DNA of 64,000 bases from positions 3,100,001 to 3,164,000 of the forward strand of contig OY987232.1 in the NCBI GenBank assembly GCA_963920705.1, in the 5' to 3' direction. The stretch is from Odiellus spinosus. Lineage: Eukaryota > Arthropoda > Arachnida > Opiliones > Phalangiidae. Position numbers and translations under genes: made by a program. A model generated the notes under the pieces. That model did not search any database, was not told where the DNA came from, and was given only the letters and a program-made list of their open reading frames with translations. How positions within the stretch are numbered: the stretch's first letter is position 1; every line of letters starts with the position of its first letter. This document shows positions 41,078 through 54,104 of the stretch, in pieces.

Positions 41078-43370
41078 TTGTTTTTTAAGCGTTTTTGCTT
41101 AATTTTAAACAATTTTATATTCGTCACGTTTTGGCAATTTAGTCAAAACCAAAGTCATTCGAAAAAGCAATTAATGGTCAGTCTAAATTATGAGAGTTTT
41201 CAAAAATTCGTTGAAAAACAAGAAACATATGGCCAATTCGAGAAATCATACAATATCAAAATAGTCAAATTTCAGATTTTAAAAATTCGCTTTTTGATAT
41301 TAGATGTTTTTTTGAATTGGCCATATTTTCCATGGTTTTACACGTATTTTCCAAAACTCTTGTTTTTAGATAGACCAATATTTGCTCATTCGATTGGTGT
41401 TGATTTTGTCAAAATCGCATAAAAATCAAATGTTTTGTGTCCATTTGAAGCCAATAATCTTTGATTTTTAAGCGTTTTTGCTTAATTTTAGCCCATTTTA
41501 TATTTGTCACGTTTTGGCAATTTAGACAAAACCAAAGTCATTCGAAAGATCAAATAATGGACAGTCTAAATAATAAGCGTTTTCAAAAATCCGTTTAAAA
41601 ACAAGAAAAATATGGCCAATTCAAAAATCATACAATATCAAAATAGTCAAATTTCAGATTTTAAAAATTCGCTTTTTGATATTAGATTTTTTTGAATTGG
41701 CCATATTTTCCATGCTTTTCAACGGATTTTCCAAAATTCTTGTTTTTAGATAGACCAATATTTGTTCTTTTGATTGGTGTTGATTTTGTCTAAATCGCTT
41801 AAAAATCAAATGTTTTGTGTCCATTTGAATCCAATAATCTTTGTTTTTTAAGCGTTTTTGCTTAATTTTAACCAATTTTATATTCGTCCCGTTTTGGGAA
41901 TTTAGACAAAACCAAAGTTATTCGAAAAAGCAATTAATGGACAGTCTAAATTATAAGAGTTTTCAAAAATCCGTTTAAAAACAAGAAAAATATGGCCAAT
42001 TCAAGAAATCATACAATATCAAAATAGTCAAATTTCAGATTTTAAAAATTCGCTTTTTGATATTAGATTTTTTTGAATTGGCCATATTTTCCATGCTTTT
42101 CAACGGATTTTCCAAAATTCTTGTTTCTTAGATAGACCAATATTGGCTCTTTCGAATGGTGTTGATTTTGTCTAAATCGCTTAAAAATCAAATGTTTTGT
42201 GTCCATTTGAATCCAATAATCTTTGTTTTTTAAGCGTTTTTGCTTAATTTTAACCAATTTTATATTCGTCACGTTTTGGCAATTTAGACAAAACCAAAGT
42301 CATTCGAAAAAGCAATTAATGGTCAGTCTAAATTATAAGAGTTTTCAAAAATTCGTTGAAAAACAAGAAAAATATGGCCAATTCGAGAAATCATACAATA
42401 TCAAAATTGTCAAATTTCAGATTTTAAAAATTCGCTTTTTGATATTAGATGTTTTTTTGAATTGGCCATATTTTCCATGTTTTTCAACGGATTTTCCAAA
42501 ACTCTTGTTTTTTAGATAGACCAATATTTTTTCTTTCAATTGGTATTGATTTTGTCTAAATCGCTTAAAAATCAAATGTTTTGTGTCCATTTGAATCCAA
42601 TAATCTTTGTTTTTTAAGCGTTTTTGTTTAATTTTAACCAATTTTATATTCGTCACGTTTTGGCAATTTAGACAAAACCAAAGTCATTCGAAAAAGCAAT
42701 TAATGGACAGTCTAAATTATAAGAGTTTTCAAAAATCCGTTTAAAAACAAGAAAAATATGGCCAATTCAAGAAATCATACAATATCAAAATAGTCAAATT
42801 TCTGATTTTAAAAATTCGCTTTTTGATATTAGATTTTTTTTGAATTGGCCATATTTTCCATGCTTTTCAACGGATTTTCCAAAATTCTTGTTTTTTAGAT
42901 AGACCAATATTTTTTCTTTTGATTGGTGTTAATTTTGTCTAAATCGCTTAAAAATCAAATGTTTTGTGTCCATTTGAATCCAATAATCTTTGTTTTTTAA
43001 GCGTTTTTGCTTAATTTTAAACAATTTTATATTCGTCACGTTTTGGCAATTTAGTCAAAACCAAAGTCATTCGAAAAAGCAATTAATGGACAGTCTAAAT
43101 TATAAGAGTTTTCAAAAATTCGTTGAAAAACAAGAAAAATATGGCCAATTCAAGAAATCATACAATATCAAAATAGTCAAATTTCAGATTTTAAAAATTC
43201 GCTTTTTGATATTAGATTTTTTGAATTGGCCATATTTTCTATGCTTTTCAACGGATTTTCCAAAATTCTTGTTTTTTAGATAGACCAATATTTGTTCTTT
43301 TGATTGGTGTTGATTTCGTCTAAATCGCTTAAAAATCAAATGTTTTGTGTCCATTTGAATCCAATAATCT
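41078..43370 (+). repeat. HOR copy, 6 monomers (2,293 bp), second HOR type
   Basis: The copy is nearly identical to the following one. From about 40850 to 42910 it matches 43143 to about 45203 at offset 2,293. The only difference noticed is C at 41578 against A at 43871. Shared private marks include TTTTCTATGC, TGATTTCGTC, GCTCATTCG and CAAAGTTATTCG. Confidence 0.85.
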
Positions 43371-46300
43371 TTGTTTTTTAAGCGTTTTTGCTTAATTTTA
43401 AACAATTTTATATTCGTCACGTTTTGGCAATTTAGTCAAAACCAAAGTCATTCGAAAAAGCAATTAATGGTCAGTCTAAATTATGAGAGTTTTCAAAAAT
43501 TCGTTGAAAAACAAGAAACATATGGCCAATTCGAGAAATCATACAATATCAAAATAGTCAAATTTCAGATTTTAAAAATTCGCTTTTTGATATTAGATGT
43601 TTTTTTGAATTGGCCATATTTTCCATGGTTTTACACGTATTTTCCAAAACTCTTGTTTTTAGATAGACCAATATTTGCTCATTCGATTGGTGTTGATTTT
43701 GTCAAAATCGCATAAAAATCAAATGTTTTGTGTCCATTTGAAGCCAATAATCTTTGATTTTTAAGCGTTTTTGCTTAATTTTAGCCCATTTTATATTTGT
43801 CACGTTTTGGCAATTTAGACAAAACCAAAGTCATTCGAAAGATCAAATAATGGACAGTCTAAATAATAAGAGTTTTCAAAAATCCGTTTAAAAACAAGAA
43901 AAATATGGCCAATTCAAAAATCATACAATATCAAAATAGTCAAATTTCAGATTTTAAAAATTCGCTTTTTGATATTAGATTTTTTTGAATTGGCCATATT
44001 TTCCATGCTTTTCAACGGATTTTCCAAAATTCTTGTTTTTAGATAGACCAATATTTGTTCTTTTGATTGGTGTTGATTTTGTCTAAATCGCTTAAAAATC
44101 AAATGTTTTGTGTCCATTTGAATCCAATAATCTTTGTTTTTTAAGCGTTTTTGCTTAATTTTAACCAATTTTATATTCGTCCCGTTTTGGGAATTTAGAC
44201 AAAACCAAAGTTATTCGAAAAAGCAATTAATGGACAGTCTAAATTATAAGAGTTTTCAAAAATCCGTTTAAAAACAAGAAAAATATGGCCAATTCAAGAA
44301 ATCATACAATATCAAAATAGTCAAATTTCAGATTTTAAAAATTCGCTTTTTGATATTAGATTTTTTTGAATTGGCCATATTTTCCATGCTTTTCAACGGA
44401 TTTTCCAAAATTCTTGTTTCTTAGATAGACCAATATTGGCTCTTTCGAATGGTGTTGATTTTGTCTAAATCGCTTAAAAATCAAATGTTTTGTGTCCATT
44501 TGAATCCAATAATCTTTGTTTTTTAAGCGTTTTTGCTTAATTTTAACCAATTTTATATTCGTCACGTTTTGGCAATTTAGACAAAACCAAAGTCATTCGA
44601 AAAAGCAATTAATGGTCAGTCTAAATTATAAGAGTTTTCAAAAATTCGTTGAAAAACAAGAAAAATATGGCCAATTCGAGAAATCATACAATATCAAAAT
44701 TGTCAAATTTCAGATTTTAAAAATTCGCTTTTTGATATTAGATGTTTTTTTGAATTGGCCATATTTTCCATGTTTTTCAACGGATTTTCCAAAACTCTTG
44801 TTTTTTAGATAGACCAATATTTTTTCTTTCAATTGGTATTGATTTTGTCTAAATCGCTTAAAAATCAAATGTTTTGTGTCCATTTGAATCCAATAATCTT
44901 TGTTTTTTAAGCGTTTTTGTTTAATTTTAACCAATTTTATATTCGTCACGTTTTGGCAATTTAGACAAAACCAAAGTCATTCGAAAAAGCAATTAATGGA
45001 CAGTCTAAATTATAAGAGTTTTCAAAAATCCGTTTAAAAACAAGAAAAATATGGCCAATTCAAGAAATCATACAATATCAAAATAGTCAAATTTCTGATT
45101 TTAAAAATTCGCTTTTTGATATTAGATTTTTTTTGAATTGGCCATATTTTCCATGCTTTTCAACGGATTTTCCAAAATTCTTGTTTTTTAGATAGACCAA
45201 TATTTGTTCTTTTGATTGGTGTTAATTTTGTCTAAATCGCTTAAAAATCAAATGTTTTGTGTCCATTTGAATCCAATAATCTTTGTTTTTTAAGCGTTTT
45301 TGCTTAATTTTAAACAATTTTATATTCGTCACGTTTTGGCAATTTAGTCAAAACCAAAGTCATTCGAAAAAGCAATTAATGGACAGTCTAAATTATAAGA
45401 GTTTTCAAAAATTCGTTGAAAAACAAGAAAAATATGGCCAATTCGAGAAATCATACAATATCAAAATAGTCAAATTTCAGATTTTAAAAATTCGCTTTTT
45501 GATATTAGATGTTTTTTGAATTGGCCATATTTTCCATGTTTTTCAACGGATTTTCCAAAACTCTTGTTTTTTAGATAGACCAATATTGGCTCTTTCGATT
45601 GGTATATATTTTGTCTAAATCGCTTAAAAATCAAATGTTTTGTGTCCATTTGAATCCAATAATCTTTGATTTTTAAGCGTTTTTGCTTAATTTTAGCCCA
45701 TTTTATATTTGTCACGTTTTGGCAATTTAGACAAAACCAAAGTCATTCGAAAGAGCAAGTAATGGACAGTCTAAATAATAAGAGTTTTCAAAAATCCGTT
45801 AAAAAACAAGAAAAATATGGCCAATTCAAGAAATCATACAATATCAAAATAGTCAAATTTCAGATTTTAAAAATTCGCTTTTTGATATTAGATGTTTTTT
45901 TGAATTGGCCATATTTTACATGTTTTTCAACGGATTTTCCAAAACTCTTGTTTTTTAGATAGACCAATATTGGCTCTTTCGATTGGTATTGATTTTGTCT
46001 AAATCGCTTAAAAATCAAATGTTTTGTGTCCATTTGAATCAAATAATCTTTGATTTTTAAGCGTTTTTGCTTAATTTTAGCCCATTTTATATTTGTCACG
46101 TTTTGGCAATTTAGACAAAACCAAAGTCATTCGAAAGAGCAAATAATGGACAGTCTAAATAATAAGAGTTTTCAAAAATCCGTTAAAAAACAAGAAAAAT
46201 ATGGCCAATTCAAGAAATCATACAATATCAAAATAGTCAAATTTCAGATTTTAAAAATTCGCTTTTTGATATTAGATTTTTTTTTGAATTGGCCATATTT

Positions 46301-46815
46301 TCCATGCTTTTCAACGGATTTTCCAAAATTCTTGTTTTTTAGATAGACCAATATTTTTTCTTTTGATTGGTGTTGATTTTGTCTAAATCGCTTAAAAATC
46401 AAATGTTTTGTGTCCATTTGAATCCAATAATCTTTGTTTTTTAAGCGTTTTTGCTTAATTTTAACCAATTTTATATTCGTTCCGTTTTGGGAATTTAGAC
46501 AAAACCAAAGTTATTCGAAAAAGCAATTAATGGACAGTCTAAATTATAAGAGTTTTCAAAAATCCGTTTAAAAACAAGAAAAATATGGCCAATTCAAGAA
46601 ATCATACAATATCAAAATAGTCAAATTTCAGATTTTAAAAATTCGCTTTTTGATATTAGATTTTTTTGAATTGGCCATATTTTCCATGCTTTTCAACGGA
46701 TTTTCCAAAATTCTTGTTTCTTAGATAGACCAATATTGGCTCTTTCGAATGGTGTTGATTTTGTCTAAATCGCTTAAAAATCAAATGTTTTGTGTCCATT
46801 TGAATCCAATAATCT
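43371..46815 (+). repeat. HOR copies at the transition between second and third HOR types
   Basis: The first part repeats 41078-42910. From about 45203 the sequences part, where this copy has TATTTGTTC and the earlier copy has TATTTTTTC. It then continues with AGCAAGTAATGG, TTTTACATG, GAATCAAATAATC and TTCGTTCCGTTTTGGGAA monomers that become regular members of the 2.30-kb unit downstream. Confidence 0.7.
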
Positions 46816-48351
46816 TTGTTTTTTAAGCGTTTTTGCTTAATTTTAACCAATTTTATATTCGTCACGTTTTGGCAATTTAGACAAAACCAAAGTCATTCGA
46901 AAAAGCAATTAATGGTCAGTCTAAATTATAAGAGTTTTCAAAAATTCGTTGAAAAACAAGAAAAATATGGCCAATTCGAGAAATCATACAATATCAAAAT
47001 TGTCAAATTTCAGATTTTAAAAATTCGCTTTTTGATATTAGATGTTTTTTTGAATTGGCCATATTTTCCATGTTTTTCAACGGATTTTCCAAAACTCTTG
47101 TTTTTTAGATAGACCAATATTTTTTCTTTCGATTGGTATTGATTTTGTCTAAATCGCTTAAAAATCAAATGTTTTGTGTCCATTTGAATCCAATAATCTT
47201 TGATTTTTTAGCGTTTTTGCTAAATTTTAGCCCATTTTATATTTGTCACGTTTTGGCAATTTAGACAAAACCAAAGTCATTCGAAAGAGCAAATAATGGA
47301 CAGTCTAAATAATAAGAGTTTTCAAAAATCCGTTTAAAAACAAGAAAAATATGGCCAATTCAAGAAATCATACAATATCAAAATAGTCAAATTTCAGATT
47401 TTAAAAATTCGCTTTTTGATATTAGATGTTTTTTTGAATTGGCCATATTTTCCATGGTTTTACACGTATTTTCAAAAACTCTTGTTTTTTAGATAGACCA
47501 ATATTTGCTCTTTCGATTGGTGTTGATTTTGTCAAAATCGCTTAAAAATCAAATGTTTTGTGTCCATTTGAAGCCAATAATCTTTGATTTTTAAGCGTTT
47601 TTGCTTAATTTTAGCCCATTTTATATTTGTCACGTTTTGGCAATTTAGAAAAAACCAAAGTCATTCGAAAGAGCAAATAATGGACAGTCTAAATAATAAG
47701 AGTTTTCAAAAATCCGTTTAAAAACAAGAAAAATATGGCCAATTCAAGAAATCATACAATATCAAAATAGTCAAATTTCAGATTTTAAAAATTCGCTTTT
47801 TGATATTAGATGTTTTTTTGAATTGGCCATATTTTCCATGGTTTTACACGTATTTTCAAAAACTCTTGTTTTTTAGATAGACCAATATTTGCTCTTTCGA
47901 TTGGTGTTGATTTTGTCAAAATCGCTTAAAAATCAAATGTTTTGTGTCCATTTGAAGCCAATAATCTTTGATTTTTAAGCGTTTTTGCTTAATTTTAGCC
48001 CATTTTATATTTGTCACGTTTTGGCAATTTAGAAAAAACCAAAGTCATTCGAAAGAGCAAATAATGGACAGTCTAAATAATAAGAGTTTTCAAAAATCCG
48101 TTTAAAAACAAGAAAAATATGGCCAATTCAAGAAATCATACAATATCAAAATAGTCAAATTTCAGATTTTAAAAATTCGCTTTTTGATATTAGATGTTTT
48201 TTTGAATTGGCCATATTTTCCATGCTTTTCAACGGATTTTCCAAAATTCTTGTTTCTTAGATAGACCAATATTGGCTCTTTCGAATGGTGTTGATTTTGT
48301 CTAAATCGCTTAAAAATCAAATGTTTTGTGTCCATTTGAATCCAATAATCT
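46816..48351 (+). repeat. HOR derivative, 4 monomers (1,536 bp)
   Basis: The copy starts at the monomer with AATGGTCAGTC, ATTCGTTGAAAAAC and AAAATTGTCAAAT. Next comes the GATTTTTTAGCG with GCTAAATTTT monomer. Two successive copies of the monomer with GAAGCCAATAATC and TTTAGAAAAAACC then follow (near 47566 and 47950). The three monomers that normally follow in the six-monomer unit are missing. Confidence 0.8.
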
Positions 48352-50652
48352 TTGTTTTTTAAGCGTTTTTGCTTAATTTTAACCAATTTTATATTCGTCA
48401 CGTTTTGGCAATTTAGACAAAACCAAAGTCATTCGAAAAAGCAATTAATGGTCAGTCTAAATTATAAGAGTTTTCAAAAATTCGTTGAAAAACAAGAAAA
48501 ATATGGCCAATTCGAGAAATCATACAATATCAAAATTGTCAAATTTCAGATTTTAAAAATTCGCTTTTTGATATTAGATGTTTTTTTGAATTGGCCATAT
48601 TTTCCATGTTTTTCAACGGATTTTCCAAAACTCTTGTTTTTTAGATAGACCAATATTTTTTCTTTCGATTGGTATTGATTTTGTCTAAATCGCTTAAAAA
48701 TCAAATGTTTTGTGTCCATTTGAATCCAATAATCTTTGATTTTTTAGCGTTTTTGCTAAATTTTAGCCCATTTTATATTTGTCACGTTTTGGCAATTTAG
48801 ACAAAACCAAAGTCATTCGAAAGAGCAAATAATGGACAGTCTAAATAATAAGAGTTTTCAAAAATCCGTTTAAAAACAAGAAAAATATGGCCAATTCAAG
48901 AAATCATACAATATCAAAATAGTCAAATTTCAGATTTTAAAAATTCGCTTTTTGATATTAGATGTTTTTTTGAATTGGCCATATTTTCCATGGTTTTACA
49001 CGTATTTTCAAAAACTCTTGTTTTTTAGATAGACCAATATTTGCTCTTTCGATTGGTGTTGATTTTGTCAAAATCGCTTAAAAATCAAATGTTTTGTGTC
49101 CATTTGAAGCCAATAATCTTTGATTTTTAAGCGTTTTTGCTTAATTTTAGCCCATTTTATATTTGTCACGTTTTGGCAATTTAGAAAAAACCAAAGTCAT
49201 TCGAAAGAGCAAATAATGGACAGTCTAAATAATAAGAGTTTTCAAAAATCCGTTTAAAAACAAGAAAAATATGGCCAATTCAAGAAATCATACAATATCA
49301 AAATAGTCAAATTTCAGATTTTAAAAATTCGCTTTTTGATATTAGATGTTTTTTTGAATTGGCCATATTTTCCATGGTTTTACACGTATTTTCAAAAACT
49401 CTTGTTTTTTAGATAGACCAATATTTGCTCTTTCGATTGGTATTGTTTTTGTCTAAATCGCTTAAAAATCAAATGTTTTGTGTCCATTTGAATCCAATAA
49501 TCTTTGATTTTTAAGCGTTTTTGCTTAATTTTAGCCCATTTTATATTTGTCACGTTTTGGCAATTTAGACAAAACCAAAGTCATTCGAAAGAGCAAGTAA
49601 TGGACAGTCTAAATAATAAGAGTTTTCAAAAATCCGTTAAAAAACAAGAAAAATATGGCCAATTCAAGAAATCATACAATATCAAAATAGTCAAATTTCA
49701 GATTTTAAAAATTCGCTTTTTGATATTAGATGTTTTTTTGAATTGGCCATATTTTACATGTTTTTCAACGGATTTTCCAAAACTCTTGTTTTTTAGATAG
49801 ACCAATATTGGCTCTTTCGATTGGTATTGATTTTGTCTAAATCGCTTAAAAATCAAATGTTTTGTGTCCATTTGAATCAAATAATCTTTGATTTTTAAGC
49901 GTTTTTGCTTAATTTTAGCCCATTTTATATTTGTCACGTTTTGGCAATTTAGACAAAACCAAAGTCATTCGAAAGAGCAAATAATGGACAGTCTAAATAA
50001 TAAGAGTTTTCAAAAATCCGTTTAAAAACAAGAAAAATATGGCCAATTCAAGAAATCATACAATATCAAAATAGTCAAATTTCAGATTTTAAAAATTCGC
50101 TTTTTGATATTAGATTTTTTTTTAATTGGCCATATTTTCCATGCTTTTCAACGGATTTTCCAAAATTCTTGTTTTTTAGATAGACCAATATTTTTTCTTT
50201 TGATTGGTGTTGATTTTGTCTAAATCGCTTAAAAATCAAATGTTTTGTGTCCATTTGAATCCAATAATCTTTGTTTTTTAAGCGTTTTTGCTTAATTTTA
50301 ACCAATTTTATATTCGTTCCGTTTTGGGAATTTAGACAAAACCAAAGTTATTCGAAAAAGCAATTAATGGACAGTCTAAATTATAAGAGTTTTCAAAAAT
50401 CCGTTTAAAAACAAGAAAAATATGGCCAATTCAAGAAATCATACAATATCAAAATAGTCAAATTTCAGATTTTAAAAATTCGCTTTTTGATATTAGATTT
50501 TTTTGAATTGGCCATATTTTCCATGCTTTTCAACGGATTTTCCAAAATTCTTGTTTCTTAGATAGACCAATATTGGCTCTTTCGAATGGTGTTGATTTTG
50601 TCTAAATCGCTTAAAAATCAAATGTTTTGTGTCCATTTGAATCCAATAATCT
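48352..50652 (+). repeat. HOR copy, 6 monomers (2,301 bp), third HOR type
   Basis: The monomer order by diagnostic marks is: (A) AATGGTCAGTC; (B) GATTTTTTAGCG; (C) GAAGCCAATAATC with TTTAGAAAAAACC; (D) TATTGTTTTTGTC with AGCAAGTAATGG; (E) TTTTACATG; (F) TTTTTTCTTTTG with TTCGTTCCGTTTTGGGAA and TTGTTTCTTAG. This is the clearest full unit of the type. Confidence 0.85.
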
Positions 50653-52954
50653 TTGTTTTTTAAGCGTTTTTGCTTAATTTTAACCAATTTTATATTCGTC
50701 ACGTTTTGGCAATTTAGACAAAACCAAAGTCATTCGAAAAAGCAATTAATGGTCAGTCTAAATTATAAGAGTTTTCAAAAATTCGTTGAAAAACAAGAAA
50801 AATATGGCCAATTCGAGAAATCATACAATATCAAAATTGTCAAATTTCAGATTTTAAAAATTCGCTTTTTGATATTAGATGTTTTTTTGAATTGGCCATA
50901 TTTTCCATGTTTTTCAACGGATTTTCCAAAACTCTTGTTTTTTAGATAGACCAATATTTTTTCTTTCGATTGGTATTGATTTTGTCTAAATCGCTTAAAA
51001 ATCAAATGTTTTGTGTCCATTTGAATCCAATAATCTTTGATTTTTTAGCGTTTTTGCTAAATTTTAGCCCATTTTATATTTGTCACGTTTTGGCAATTTA
51101 GACAAAACCAAAGTCATTCGAAAGAGCAAATAATGGACAGTCTAAATAATAAGAGTTTTCAAAAATCCGTTTAAAAACAAGAAAAATATGGCCAATTCAA
51201 GAAATCATACAATATCAAAATAGTCAAATTTCAGATTTTAAAAATTCGCTTTTTGATATTAGATGTTTTTTTGAATTGGCCATATTTTCCATGGTTTTAC
51301 ACGTATTTTCAAAAACTCTTGTTTTTTAGATAGACCAATATTTGCTCTTTCGATTGGTGTTGATTTTGTCAAAATCGCTTAAAAATCAAATGTTTTGTGT
51401 CCATTTGAAGCCAATAATCTTTGATTTTTAAGCGTTTTTGCTTAATTTTAGCCCATTTTATATTTGTCACGTTTTGGCAATTTAGAAAAAACCAAAGTCA
51501 TTCGAAAGAGCAAATAATGGACAGTCTAAATAATAAGAGTTTTCAAAAATCCGTTTAAAAACAAGAAAAATATGGCCAATTCAAGAAATCATACAATATC
51601 AAAATAGTCAAATTTCAGATTTTAAAAATTCGCTTTTTGATATTAGATGTTTTTTTGAATTGGCCATATTTTCCATGGTTTTACACGTATTTTCAAAAAC
51701 TCTTGTTTTTTAGATAGACCAATATTTGCTCTTTCGATTGGTATTGTTTTTGTCTAAATCGCTTAAAAATCAAATGTTTTGTGTCCATTTGAATCCAATA
51801 ATCTTTGATTTTTAAGCGTTTTTGCTTAATTTTAGCCCATTTTATATTTGTCACGTTTTGGCAATTTAGACAAAACCAAAGTCATTCGAAAGAGCAAGTA
51901 ATGGACAGTCTAAATAATAAGAGTTTTCAAAAATCCGTTAAAAAACAAGAAAAATATGGCCAATTCAAGAAATCATACAATATCAAAATAGTCAAATTTC
52001 AGATTTTAAAAATTCGCTTTTTGATATTAGATGTTTTTTTGAATTGGCCATATTTTACATGTTTTTCAACGGATTTTCCAAAACTCTTGTTTTTTAGATA
52101 GACCAATATTGGCTCTTTCGATTGGTATTGATTTTGTCTAAATCGCTTAAAAATCAAATGTTTTGTGTCCATTTGAATCCAATAATCTTTGATTTTTAAG
52201 CGTTTTTGCTTAATTTTAGCCCATTTTATATTTGTCACGTTTTGGCAATTTAGACAAAACCAAAGTCATTCGAAAGAGCAAATAATGGACAGTCTAAATA
52301 ATAAGAGTTTTCAAAAATCCGTTTAAAAACAAGAAAAATATGGCCAATTCAAGAAATCATACAATATCAAAATAGTCAAATTTCAGATTTTAAAAATTCG
52401 CTTTTTGATATTAGATTTTTTTTTTAATTGGCCATATTTTCCATGCTTTTCAACGGATTTTCCAAAATTCTTGTTTTTTAGATAGACCAATATTTTTTCT
52501 TTTGATTGGTGTTGATTTTGTCTAAATCGCTTAAAAATCAAATGTTTTGTGTCCATTTGAATCCAATAATCTTTGTTTTTTAAGCGTTTTTGCTTAATTT
52601 TAACCAATTTTATATTCGTTCCGTTTTGGGAATTTAGACAAAACCAAAGTTATTCGAAAAAGCAATTAATGGACAGTCTAAATTATAAGAGTTTTCAAAA
52701 ATCCGTTTAAAAACAAGAAAAATATGGCCAATTCAAGAAATCATACAATATCAAAATAGTCAAATTTCAGATTTTAAAAATTCGCTTTTTGATATTAGAT
52801 TTTTTTGAATTGGCCATATTTTCCATGCTTTTCAACGGATTTTCCAAAATTCTTGTTTCTTAGATAGACCAATATTGGCTCTTTCGAATGGTGTTGATTT
52901 TGTCTAAATCGCTTAAAAATCAAATGTTTTGTGTCCATTTGAATCCAATAATCT
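50653..52954 (+). repeat. HOR copy, 6 monomers (2,302 bp), third HOR type
   Basis: The order A-B-C-D-E-F is the same as in the previous copy, and nearly all bases are the same by eye. One difference is GAATCCAATAATC in monomer E near 52174, where the previous copy has GAATCAAATAATC near 49873. Confidence 0.85.
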
Positions 52955-54104
52955 TTGTTTTTTAAGCGTTTTTGCTTAATTTTAACCAATTTTATATTCG
53001 TCACGTTTTGGCAATTTAGACAAAACCAAAGTCATTCGAAAAAGCAATTAATGGTCAGTCTAAATTATAAGAGTTTTCAAAAATTCGTTGAAAAACAAGA
53101 AAAATATGGCCAATTCGAGAAATCATACAATATCAAAATTGTCAAATTTCAGATTTTAAAAATTCGCTTTTTGATATTAGATGTTTTTTTGAATTGGCCA
53201 TATTTTCCATGTTTTTCAACGGATTTTCCAAAACTCTTGTTTTTTAGATAGACCAATATTTTTTCTTTCGATTGGTATTGATTTTGTCTAAATCGCTTAA
53301 AAATCAAATGTTTTGTGTCCATTTGAATCCAATAATCTTTGATTTTTAAGCGTTTTTGCTTAATTTTAGCCCATTTTATATTTGTCACGTTTTGGCAATT
53401 TAGACAAAACCAAAGTCATTCGAAAGAGCAAATAATGGACAGTCTAAATAATAAGAGTTTTCAAAAATCCGTTTAAAAACAAGAAAAATATGGCCAATTC
53501 AAGAAATCATACACTATCAAAATAGTCAAATTTCAGATTTTAAAAATTCGCTTTTTGATATTAGATTTTTTTTTTAATTGGCCATATTTTCCATGCTTTT
53601 CAACGGATTTTCCAAAATTCTTGTTTTTTAGATAGACCAATATTTTTTCTTTTGATTGGTGTTGATTTTGTCTAAATCGCTTAAAAATCAAATGTTTTGT
53701 GTCCATTTGAATCCAATAATCTTTGTTTTTTAAGCGTTTTTGCTTAATTTTAACCAATTTTATATTCGTTCCGTTTTGGGAATTTAGACAAAACCAAAGT
53801 TATTCGAAAAAGCAATTAATGGACAGTCTAAATTATAAGAGTTTTCAAAAATCCGTTTAAAAACAAGAAAAATATGGCCAATTCAAGAAATCATACAATA
53901 TCAAAATAGTCAAATTTCAGATTTTAAAAATTCGCTTTTTGATATTAGATTTTTTTGAATTGGCCATATTTTCCATGCTTTTCAACGGATTTTCCAAAAT
54001 TCTTGTTTCTTAGATAGACCAATATTGGCTCTTTCGAATGGTGTTGATTTTGTCTAAATCGCTTAAAAATCAAATGTTTTGTGTCCATTTGAATCCAATA
54101 ATCT
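52955..54104 (+). repeat. HOR derivative, 3 monomers (1,150 bp): A-E-F
   Basis: Monomer A is followed directly by E-like and F monomers, so B, C and D are missing. The join lies between 53264 and 53347, where A-type TTTTTTCTTTCG is followed by E-type GATTTTTAAGCG instead of GATTTTTTAGCG. A private ACACTATC lies near 53511. Confidence 0.83.
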
